Below, in pieces: positions 33,070-40,424 of a stretch of 64,000 nt of DNA. This stretch comes from Bin5 sp965261695. Lineage in GTDB: Bacteria > Chloroflexota > Anaerolineae > Caldilineales > Caldilineaceae. The stretch spans positions 558,001 to 622,000 of the forward strand of contig OZ253474.1 of NCBI GenBank assembly GCA_965261695.1. Direction: 5' to 3'. The notes under the pieces were generated by a model. The model did not search any database and was not told the origin of the DNA. It saw only the letters and a program-made list of their open reading frames with translations. The position numbers and the translations under genes were made by a program. Position 1 is the stretch's first letter; every line of letters starts with the position of its first letter.

Positions 33070-33098
33070 TGACCTGCCCCCGATGTTTGTACCACCCG

Positions 33099-33923
33099 TT
33101 ATGTTAGTCCGACAAGTGCAGGGACAGGGTCGGCAGGCAAGAGGGCCTCAGGCGCCGGCGGCCGGTAGCCCAGAGAGCTGTGCGGTCTGACCTGGTTATA
33201 AGTCCGCCTGTACCGCTCGGTCAGCACACGCACCTCCAGCAACGTATAGAAGACCTCCCTGTCCAGCAGTTCGTCCCTCAACTTCCCGTTGAAACTCTCG
33301 ATGTAGCCGTTCTCCCACGGCGACCCAGGCTCGATGTAGAGCGTCCTGGCTCCCACCCGCCCAAGCCACTCACGTACAGCCCGGGCCGTAAACTCCGGCC
33401 CGTTGTCCGCGCGCATATGGTCGGGCACGCCTCTGGTTACCGTCAACTCGGCCAGCACCTCTATCACATCGGCAGACCGTATGCTGCGGGCAGCCCGGAT
33501 CGCCAGACACTCTCTGCTGTATTCGTCGATGACGGTCAGCAACCGCACCCCTGTGCCGTCATGGAGCCTCAGGTGCACAAAGTCGTAGGCCCACACATGG
33601 TCCTTCCACGCAGGCCGCAGACGCACACACGAACCGTCATTGAGCCACAGACGCCCTCTCTTCGGCTGCTTCACAGGCACCTTCAGCCCTTCACGTCGCC
33701 ATATCCTCTCCACTCGCTTGTGGTTCACTTGCCAGCCACGATGCCGCAGAAGGGCGGTGATCCTGCGGTAACCGTACCGGCCGAACTGACTGGCCAGCTC
33801 CACGATCTCCTCGGTCAGCGCCTTCTCATCGTCCACCGGGCTTGGCTCGTATCGCTGTGTGGAGCGAGGATGACCCAGCACCCTGCAGGCGCGTCGCTCC
33901 GAAACCCCAAAGAGCGCCTTCAC
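33099..33923 (-). CDS. IS3-family transposase OrfB
   Basis: A 274-residue DDE transposase. An HTH_21-like N-terminus (GVSERRACRVLGHPRSTQRY) is followed by the rve core, with Asp in VWAYDFVH, Asp in DNGPEF and Glu in NGYIESFNGKLRDELL. It ends HSSLGYRPPAPEA, as in IS407/IS51-type elements. It starts at GTG, but the frame overlaps orfA in -1, so the active protein is probably an OrfAB fusion made by -1 frameshifting. Confidence 0.92.
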   Translation of the reverse strand: MKALFGVSERRACRVLGHPRSTQRYEPSPVDDEKALTEEIVELASQFGRYGYRRITALLRHRGWQVNHKRVERIWRREGLKVPVKQPKRGRLWLNDGSCVRLRPAWKDHVWAYDFVHLRLHDGTGVRLLTVIDEYSRECLAIRAARSIRSADVIEVLAELTVTRGVPDHMRADNGPEFTARAVREWLGRVGARTLYIEPGSPWENGYIESFNGKLRDELLDREVFYTLLEVRVLTERYRRTYNQVRPHSSLGYRPPAPEALLPADPVPALVGLT

Positions 33924-33955
33924 GTGGTCGACACACTGGCGACGACGTGAAGGGC

Positions 33956-34234
33956 TCAGAAGTTTCCCTCAGACGCCTCCCTCAGGATCTGGTTGTCCAG
34001 CGTCAGGTCTGCCACCGCTCTCTTCAGGCGGCTGTTCTCCAACTCCAGACGCTTCAGGCGCCTGGCCTGGTCGATCCTGAGACCCCCGTACTCGCTGCGC
34101 CAGCGGTAGAAGGTCTGCTCGGTCACTCCGATCCGGCGGGCGGCCTCAGCCACTGTGCTGCCCTCGGCTATCGCCACCTCGGCCTCTCTCAGCTTGTTGA
34201 TCACCTGCTCTGGCGTATGTCTCCTCCTGGCCAT
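33956..34234 (-). CDS. IS3-family transposase OrfA
   Basis: A 92-residue HTH protein: RRRHTPEQVINKLREAE, TVAEAARRIGVTEQTFYRWR and the end DNQILREASEGNF, the hallmark of the IS407-like OrfA group. The start was placed at the ATG directly before ARRRHTPEQ. Confidence 0.92.
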   Translation of the reverse strand: MARRRHTPEQVINKLREAEVAIAEGSTVAEAARRIGVTEQTFYRWRSEYGGLRIDQARRLKRLELENSRLKRAVADLTLDNQILREASEGNF

Positions 34235-34302
34235 TTCTTCCCCCTTTCTACGGCCCAATACTAACATATTACCTGGACCAGTTCTTGGGGGGCAGGTCAC
34301 TA

Positions 34303-34546
34303 GGTCTTCCTGTCGGCTTGCCCTTTCGGCGCTTCGATTGCGAAGTCTCTCTCGTCGCGCATCAGCCTACTATACTGTTATTGCGCTATTCTTGGATAGC
34401 AGGGCCATTGTTGCGCAGTGCGACCAATTACGCAATTGTCGAGATTCTGGTAAGGGCATCTATAATCTGCTAATGTGAGGACGGATGCGAGCAGGCGCGA
34501 TAGCGACAGCGCGTCCCTGTAGCCGATGAACACCAGGATCGACAAT
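34303..34546. repeat. 244-bp direct repeat, right copy (rsmD-side intergenic DNA)
   Basis: This copy keeps the leader of rsmD on its right. On its left it breaks inside glycine aptamer 1, three bases from the IS tip. It contains the rightward TATAAT at 34461-34466 and the leftward promoter, which now points at half an aptamer and an IS. It is about 94 % identical to 15865-16108. Confidence 0.95.
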
Positions 34547-34547
34547 T

Positions 34548-35102
34548 ATGCGAGTCATTGCCGGCAGCGCCAGAGGCCACAAGTTAAAGTCGGTAGCGGG
34601 GAACACGACGCGCCCGATTACGGATCGGGCAAAGGAGGCGCTCTTTTCAATACTGGGCGATTGGATCGTGGACCGGCAGGTGCTTGACCTGTTTGGCGGA
34701 ACGGGCGCGGTGGGCATCGAGGCGCTGAGTCGGGGCGCGGCCCATGCCCACTTCATCGACCACAGCCGCACGGCCATCCGCGCCATGCAACAGAATCTGA
34801 CGCATTGCAGGCTGGCAGCGCGGGCAACGGTCGAACGAGGGGACAGCTTTCGATTCTTGGAAAAGTTCAAGGGTGGACCGTTTGAACTGATCTATATTGC
34901 GCCGCCCCAGTATCAGGAGTTGTGGCGCGAAGCCTTGCTGGCGGTCGAATCCAGGCCGAACCTTTTGACGGAGGACGGTGTCGTCATTGTCCAGATTCAC
35001 CCGCGCGAAGAGACGCCGCTTGCGCTTTCAAGTTTGATCGAGTTCGACCGCCGCCGCTACGGCTCGGTGTTGCTGATCTTCTACGAAGGCGTGGAGTCTT
35101 AA
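34548..35102 (+). CDS. rsmD: 16S rRNA (guanine966-N2)-methyltransferase
   Basis: A 184-residue protein of RsmD type: MRVIAGSARGHKL at the start, RPITDRAKEALFSIL, the SAM motif VLDLFGGTGAVGIEAL near 50-65, then FIDHSR. The catalytic motif, usually DPPY or NPPY, reads IAPPQY here, so the first Asp or Asn is Ala. The protein is otherwise complete, and the substitution may be normal for the lineage. Its promoter and leader lie in the duplicated 244-bp segment, so the ancestral order was gcvP, divergent promoters, rsmD. Confidence 0.88.
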   Translation: MRVIAGSARGHKLKSVAGNTTRPITDRAKEALFSILGDWIVDRQVLDLFGGTGAVGIEALSRGAAHAHFIDHSRTAIRAMQQNLTHCRLAARATVERGDSFRFLEKFKGGPFELIYIAPPQYQELWREALLAVESRPNLLTEDGVVIVQIHPREETPLALSSLIEFDRRRYGSVLLIFYEGVES

Positions 35103-35129
35103 ATTGCGCCGAAAAATTCGCGGTGCGGC

Positions 35130-36107
35130 TCAGTCTGCGTACGACGTTACGACAGCGAAATAGATGACCTGACCGGCTTCGGCCTCCGGGTCGACGTAGA
35201 CGGTAACGCTGCTTTTGCTGGCAAGCAAGTAACCATGCACATCCTCGACCGCGACGGTGTAGTCGCCCGGCGCCAAGGCTGTAAACAGGGTACCAGCGGT
35301 ATCGAGAGGCACCGCCATCAGCATCGCCTCGCCATCCGGCGCGTTGAGCGTAACCGTAGCGCCGGCGATGAAGTTTTCGTCGCCGCCGAAGACGCCGTCT
35401 GCGTCCACATCGAGAAAGAGATAGACAAGGACGGCATCAGGCGCGACCTGCTGACTGGGGACGATCGCCGGTTCGGGCAAATCGGGGGGCAACTGCGCCA
35501 GTTGCGGCGGTTTAACAGTTGAACTTTCGGAGGTCGGGGAGGCGTTGGGCAGCTTTAGGCCTTGAGAATCGTCGGCGTCGGTTGCGCTTGCTGCTGTAGG
35601 AGCGGGCCGACTTGCTTGCGCAGCCGAACTTCCTGTTTCCATCTGGGCCAACGCCTGCGACAGGGCGGCGGTAAAGAGATCAAAATTGCGCCGGGTGGTC
35701 TGAAGATCGGCGACGGCGGTGTCCAACTCGCTGAGGTGAATCCCCTGATCGCCGAGGCTCCGGTCGAGGCCGGCCAGGCTGGTGTCGAGCGCCGACAGGC
35801 TCTTTTGCAGCGCCGCGACCGCGCCGGCTTCCTGTTCCAGTACAACCAGGCGCCCGCCCAGCGCGTTTACACTTGCATTCACGGTCTCCAGGTCTGTGGC
35901 GACGTCGGTTAGACCGGCTTGGAGGGCGTTCACCTTTGAGGTGTTGGTGAAATTGAGCGTGCCCCCGTTCCAAATCGCCAGAACCAGCAGCGTGAGCAGA
36001 AGGCCGATCACCGCTCCGCCGATCGCCGAGAGATAGGCTGTCAGCGACTCTTCGACCTCCGGCATACTGAATTCCAGTTCCGGAGGCTGCTTTGTCTGGA
36101 GTTCCAT
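35130..36107 (-). CDS. membrane-anchored coiled-coil protein with SdrD-B-like domain
   Basis: A 325-residue protein. One N-terminal membrane helix (IGGAVIGLLLTLLVLAI, about 30-46) is followed by a long predicted coiled coil (about 60-165, heptad-like ALDTSLAGLDRSLGDQ), a Pro/Ser/Thr linker, and a C-terminal Ig-like domain with DVDADGVFGGDENFIAG and LAPGDYTVAVEDVHGY, the SdrD-B/Cna-B style. It is probably displayed outside the membrane. GAGGAAAG precedes the ATG; the longer frame upstream is not needed. It converges with rsmD. Confidence 0.75.
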   Translation of the reverse strand: MELQTKQPPELEFSMPEVEESLTAYLSAIGGAVIGLLLTLLVLAIWNGGTLNFTNTSKVNALQAGLTDVATDLETVNASVNALGGRLVVLEQEAGAVAALQKSLSALDTSLAGLDRSLGDQGIHLSELDTAVADLQTTRRNFDLFTAALSQALAQMETGSSAAQASRPAPTAASATDADDSQGLKLPNASPTSESSTVKPPQLAQLPPDLPEPAIVPSQQVAPDAVLVYLFLDVDADGVFGGDENFIAGATVTLNAPDGEAMLMAVPLDTAGTLFTALAPGDYTVAVEDVHGYLLASKSSVTVYVDPEAEAGQVIYFAVVTSYAD

Positions 36108-36405
36108 CGTCTTTCCTCGCTCGACTCGGAGGCTGGCGGCGAGTTCCTTCGTTCCTTGCGCTGCCAGCCGATATCGTGTTGGTCGCTGCACGTTTACGAC
36201 CATTCACAATTCGTCCTCCGACAATACAGAAATCGACGGATTCTGTCAACTGCGCGGCTTTCTGCCGCGGCCAGGATAACAGGGCGCAGGACAGTTGAGG
36301 GAGTTGGTCAGTCGGATCGGGGCGTTCTATAATGTTTGAGAAAGCGTGCATGCAGGCGCTACGAACGGAGTCCATCGCTCAATCACGCGGCTTACATTTC
36401 AGAAA

Positions 36406-36945
36406 ATGTCGATTGATATCAATGTTCCTACCAATGAAGAGGCGCTGACGGTTCTGGCGAAGGAGACCGGTCTTGCTTTCAAGCGGGCCGGGCTGACGGC
36501 GGCGGTCGCTGAGAGCTGCACCGGGGGACTAGTGGGCCATCTGATCACCGAGATTGCGGGCAGTTCGGGCTGGTTTCTGGGCAGCGCCGGTGTCTACAGC
36601 TATGCCGCAAAGGAGTCGTTGCTGGGCGTGGATCATTCGCTCTTGCAGCGTGAGGGCGCGGTCAACGCGGCGGTGGCGGAGCAGATGGCAAGCGGCGCGC
36701 TGCGGGCGTATGGCGCAGACGTGGCCGTGTCGATCACCGGCGTGGCCGGCCCCGGTGGCACGGCCGAGAAGCCGATGGGGCTTGTTTATCTTCATCTCGC
36801 GGCCAAGGACGGCGCGAGCCAGGCGGAGAATGCCATCTGGCCGGCGGACAGGCGCGGTAACAAACTGTTGAGCGCCCAATGCGCGTTGGAGATGCTGCGC
36901 TCCTATGCGGCGGGCAAGACGAGCGGATGCGTGAACAACGGGTGA
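36406..36945 (+). CDS. pncC: nicotinamide-nucleotide amidohydrolase (CinA C-terminal domain)
   Basis: A stand-alone CinA C-terminal domain, 179 residues. VAESCTGGLVGHLIT near residue 35 carries the catalytic Ser, and GVYSYAAKESLLGV, SGALRAYGADVAVSITG and GLVYLHLA follow in family order. Members hydrolyse nicotinamide mononucleotide to nicotinate mononucleotide in pyridine-nucleotide recycling. The start was taken at MSIDINV; no strong ribosome site is visible. The last 19 bases overlap the next gene. Confidence 0.87.
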   Translation: MSIDINVPTNEEALTVLAKETGLAFKRAGLTAAVAESCTGGLVGHLITEIAGSSGWFLGSAGVYSYAAKESLLGVDHSLLQREGAVNAAVAEQMASGALRAYGADVAVSITGVAGPGGTAEKPMGLVYLHLAAKDGASQAENAIWPADRRGNKLLSAQCALEMLRSYAAGKTSGCVNNG

Positions 36946-37193
36946 TCGATGAGCCGGTGCGCGTGGCCATCCGCACGCTGTCATCGGGCAAGATCGTGCC
37001 GAAGTCGTTTGTCTGGCAGGGGCAGACGCATTATGTCGCTGCACAGGGTCGACAGTGGGCCGAGCAGATGGATGGCAAGCGGGTCCGATGTTTCCTGGTG
37101 CAAACGATGGGCCTGAATTCCTACGAACTGCGTTGGGAGCCGGTTGAAGACGTGTGGAACCTTCATCGAGCCTGGCTGATGAACGCGGTGTGA
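36927..37193 (+). CDS. small conserved protein, DUF6504-like pattern
   Basis: An 88-residue protein (MREQRVIDEPVRVAI, PKSFVWQGQTHYV, then LRWEPVEDVWNLHRAWLM). The order of short strands ending in Trp resembles the small DUF6504-type proteins, which occur in many Chloroflexota and actinobacteria with unknown function. It overlaps pncC by 19 bases and is probably co-translated with it. Confidence 0.6.
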   Translation: MREQRVIDEPVRVAIRTLSSGKIVPKSFVWQGQTHYVAAQGRQWAEQMDGKRVRCFLVQTMGLNSYELRWEPVEDVWNLHRAWLMNAV

Positions 37194-37239
37194 GCGTTGC
37201 TTGGCCAGTTCACAGACGACGGCGGCAGCGTTTCGGATG

Positions 37240-38421
37240 TCAGCCTACAGGCCCATCACCCCAGTCCGGTATCGACAGAATCTCCCCATCACGCATGGCC
37301 GACTTGTGCGCCATGACGCCGGCGGCCGTGTAGCGCACCGCTGACCAGACGGGAATCGCCGGCTGCCGCTGTTGCGCGACCGCTTCGACGAACTCATGCA
37401 CAAGAAAGGGATGCGATCCGCCGTGTCCGCCATAGACCTCTGAGGTCTTGCTGACGGCGCGAAACGCCTCTTCCACTTCCGCCGGCAGGGGCTGGCGCAT
37501 CTCGGCGGCAGAGAGAGGAGTGCTGCCATTCTTGTCGCACCATTGGGCGTTCTCAAAGCTTCCCTCTGTGCCATAGATGCGGAATATCTCGCGCCCGCGC
37601 AGCCCAATTTCGCGCAGTTCGCAGATGCGCATGGTGGAGCCGTTGCTCATTTGAAAAAGGGCCGTTTCATTGCTGAAGGCTTCGCCCTGTTCGGTGAAGT
37701 AGGTGTCTCCCGTGCGGTTGGCGTAGCCCCATGCGCACACCTTCAACGGGCGGGCGTTCATCACGCTCATGGGTCCGCTGGTCGAGTGGGTGGGATAGTG
37801 CATAGGCCCGGAGCGCACGCCTCTCTTCTTGTAAGCCTCGCGCAGATGCAGCCACTCCTGCCCGGCCTGGCCGGCCTGGCGATGGGCCAACACATCGCGT
37901 AGATTGCTGCCTGGGCTGTCAACATCGTGTATGTACTCGCCCTCGCTGTAGACGAAGCCGCCAAAAGCGCCCTCGGCGGCCCGGCGCCGACAGTAAATCG
38001 TCTCTGCCCGGAAAAAGGTGGTTTCGCCCAACATATACAGTTGCCCAGTGCGTTCCACAGTCTCGACGAGCCGGGCGCACCAGTCGAGAATCTCATCACC
38101 ATCGGGCAAGGTGACGATGGGCACGGCGCTGTAGACGTGCTTGCCCGCCTCCATGGCCTGGACAGCCTGGGGGGCATGAAGCCAGTGCTGGGTGAAGAGA
38201 GCCAGGGCGTCGACATCGCTGTTGCAGATGTCATCCAGAGAGGCGTAGGCATCGCGTGGATGAAACTTGGCCTGCCAGCGCTCCTGTTCGGCGAAGCGGG
38301 CGATCCGTTCCGGTTCGCGGTCGCAGAGCGCGATGCGGTCCACCAAGGGGTGGCTCATGAAGAGGTTGGCGAAGGAGCTTCCGAACATCCCCAAGCCGAC
38401 CAGTCCCAGGCTGATGCCCAT
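37240..38421 (-). CDS. Gfo/Idh/MocA-family oxidoreductase
   Basis: A 393-residue protein with the Rossmann motif LVGLGMFGSSFANLF near the N-terminus, LFTQHWLHAPQAVQA near residue 75 and HVYSAVPI where EKP-type motifs lie. The catalytic Lys of the motif is absent, with Ala/Val instead, so activity may differ from typical dehydrogenases. C-terminal family segments (GTEGSFENAQWC, YGGHGGSHPFLVHEFVEAV) match the large Gfo/Idh subgroup common in Planctomycetota and Chloroflexota. AAAGGAGG precedes the ATG. It is divergent from the alcohol dehydrogenase gene. Confidence 0.8.
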   Translation of the reverse strand: MGISLGLVGLGMFGSSFANLFMSHPLVDRIALCDREPERIARFAEQERWQAKFHPRDAYASLDDICNSDVDALALFTQHWLHAPQAVQAMEAGKHVYSAVPIVTLPDGDEILDWCARLVETVERTGQLYMLGETTFFRAETIYCRRRAAEGAFGGFVYSEGEYIHDVDSPGSNLRDVLAHRQAGQAGQEWLHLREAYKKRGVRSGPMHYPTHSTSGPMSVMNARPLKVCAWGYANRTGDTYFTEQGEAFSNETALFQMSNGSTMRICELREIGLRGREIFRIYGTEGSFENAQWCDKNGSTPLSAAEMRQPLPAEVEEAFRAVSKTSEVYGGHGGSHPFLVHEFVEAVAQQRQPAIPVWSAVRYTAAGVMAHKSAMRDGEILSIPDWGDGPVG

Positions 38422-38739
38422 ACTGCCTCCTTTACCGAGTGCAATCAGTGCGTCTTTGGCAAAACGTGCTTGGATTCCATGCTCATGCCTCGCGCATTGA
38501 AGGGCATATTGCACCGCGCGCATGAAATGACTCTGTGCGGATTCTATCACGGCTGCAGGGCTGCCCAAACGGACAACGGGGCCCTAATGACGCCATGCCA
38601 CTGGTCCTGATTTCGCCGACGCCGCATGGGCCGCAGACAAGCGTGATCGCCTAGTGCAAAAGCTGATAATCATTTATGATTGGCGTTGTATACGCTCTTT
38701 TTCGCCGTTGAAGCACGACTTCAGATAAGGGGGACTGCC
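38422..38739. other. divergent promoter region
   Basis: About 320 bases between the divergent Gfo/Idh and alcohol dehydrogenase genes. No gene is supported. It must contain both promoters; I saw no strong consensus pair. Confidence 0.5.
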
Positions 38740-39807
38740 ATGAAAGCCGCTATTCTCTACGCGCCGCACACAGCCATAGCCGTCAAGGATGTTGAGATTG
38801 ACGATCCACAGACAGGGGAAGTCCTGTTGGATGTTGTCGGCGCGGGGGTGTGCCACAGCGACTACCATTACGTTACCGGGCACAGAACGCTGCGGCGGTC
38901 GCCGAGCGTGCTGGGTCACGAGGGGGCGGGCACGGTGCGCGCGGTCGGCCCGGGCGTGGGCGATTTCGCTCCAGGCGACAAGATCATTCTCTCGCTGGAT
39001 GCGATGTGCGGCAGTTGCCGCAACTGTACCAATGGCCGCCCTGCACTGTGTGAAACCTACCGCCCGGAACCGGTCAGCCGCATGACACTGGACGGGGAAC
39101 CGGTCTATCATGTTCGGCCAACGTTTATTGAGCAGACGCTGGTTCAGGCGGACGCGTGCGTCAAAGTGCCGGACGACACGGCGCTGGAGAAGGCCTGTCT
39201 CATCAGTTGCGGGGTCATCACCGGCATCGGTGCGGTGGTCAACCGGGCCAAGGTGGAGACCGGCGCGTCGATGGCGGTATTCGGCTGCGGGGGTGTCGGG
39301 CTTAACGTCATTCAGGGAGGGGCGCTGGCTTCGGCCGGCAAGATTATCGCGGTCGATACGGTGCCATACAAACTGGAGTTGGCCGAGCAGATGGGCGCGA
39401 CGCACTTTGTCAACAGCGCCCAGGAGGACCCTGTCCAGCGCATCATCGAGATCACCGGCGGGGGCGCGGACTACGCGTTTGAGGTCGTCGGCTTTCCGTC
39501 AATTGTTAGGCAGGCGATCGACTCAGTGCGCATGACGGGCACGGCAGTGGTGGTCGGCGTACAGCCGCAAGGGCAGGATGTAACGGTCGAGGGATGGCAC
39601 CTGTTGGAGGACCGGACGCTGATGGGCGCCTTCCACGGCGCGGCGCGCCCGCGCGTCGACTTTCTGTGGATCCTTGACCTTTACAAGCAGGGCAAGATCA
39701 AGCTCGACGAACTGATCTCCCGTTACCGGCCGCTGGACGAGATCAACGAGGCCTTCGACGACATGGCGCAGGGCATCGTGGCGCGGACGGTTCTTGTTTT
39801 CGACTGA
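38740..39807 (+). CDS. zinc-dependent alcohol dehydrogenase (class III-like MDR)
   Basis: A 355-residue medium-chain dehydrogenase. The catalytic zinc site starts at GVCHSDYH and LGHEGAGTV, the structural zinc site is CGSCRNCTNGRPALC (about 88-102), and the cofactor motif is VFGCGGVGLNVIQG (about 180-193). The closest pattern is the class III/formaldehyde-dehydrogenase or mycothiol-dependent subgroup, which would suit removal of formaldehyde from demethylation, but the substrate is not proven. AAGGGGGA precedes the ATG. Confidence 0.88.
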   Translation: MKAAILYAPHTAIAVKDVEIDDPQTGEVLLDVVGAGVCHSDYHYVTGHRTLRRSPSVLGHEGAGTVRAVGPGVGDFAPGDKIILSLDAMCGSCRNCTNGRPALCETYRPEPVSRMTLDGEPVYHVRPTFIEQTLVQADACVKVPDDTALEKACLISCGVITGIGAVVNRAKVETGASMAVFGCGGVGLNVIQGGALASAGKIIAVDTVPYKLELAEQMGATHFVNSAQEDPVQRIIEITGGGADYAFEVVGFPSIVRQAIDSVRMTGTAVVVGVQPQGQDVTVEGWHLLEDRTLMGAFHGAARPRVDFLWILDLYKQGKIKLDELISRYRPLDEINEAFDDMAQGIVARTVLVFD

Positions 39808-39885
39808 GTGGGCTCCGGGCGAGCCGCCCGAAGTTCTGGCAGAGAGACCATCGCCCCCAGCAGCAAATCGATATCCCTTCAACTC

Positions 39886-40290
39886 ATGCGATCGACCAAC
39901 GAACTGCGCGCATTGCAGAGCGGGCCTGTGATGCCGGTGCATACTCCTTTTGGCGCGGATGGTGAGATTGATTTCACCAGTTTGCGCGGACTGGTGGAGG
40001 GCGGCAGCGCCGCAGGCAGTACGACCATGCTGCCGACCTACGGGGACAGCCTCTTTTCGCTGCTCACAGATGACGAAGTGGCCGAAGTAACGAGAGTGGT
40101 GACGGAACAGACGGCTGGGCGGGCCGCGGTGGTGGCGGCTGAACGCATCTGGTGGACCGGCAAGACCATCGACTTCGCTCGTTACGTGCGCGAAATCGGG
40201 GCTGACTTGCTGATGGTCTTGCCGCCGGACTGGGCGCAGTCTTGCACAACGGATACTTTGATCCAACACTACGCAGTGGTGGCGGCGACC
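39886..40290 (+). pseudogene. DapA/NAL-family aldolase, truncated
   Basis: The first ~135 residues of a dihydrodipicolinate-synthase-like TIM barrel: GPVMPVHTPFGADGEIDFTSL, LPTYGDSLFSLLTDDE and ADLLMVLPPDW. The family is about 300 residues. The Schiff-base Lys and the rest are missing because the frame runs into unrelated DNA near 40290. From 40298 to 40363 another frame reads SLTDEQMEQLSQLLSDL before a stop, like the C-terminal helix of a MarR-type regulator. The junction therefore looks like a deletion that removed two gene parts. Confidence 0.72.
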
Positions 40291-40424
40291 ACCTTATCAC
40301 TCACTAACGGACGAACAAATGGAGCAGTTGTCGCAGCTATTGTCTGATCTGAAGTTGAGGTAGGTCGTCTTAGTTTGGTGCAGTCTCTCTGTACACTCGA
40401 TGCGAGTTCTGGCCGGAACGTATT

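Larger units (their letters stand above)
33070..34299 (-). mobile_element. second IS3-family element (IS407-like), 1230 bp
   Basis: Both ends start with tgacctgccccc and share further positions up to atgttagt, about 39 bases of imperfect inverted repeat. OrfA and OrfB are complete. The flanks (cgat and ctag) give no target duplication, so the element probably took part in an adjacent deletion. Its right tip lies three bases from the right copy of the 244-bp repeat. Confidence 0.9.

Noticed and set aside
15865..34546. The two 244-bp copies as an assembly artefact
   Set aside because: About 14 substitutions separate the copies and their flanks differ on both sides, which a false duplication would not produce.
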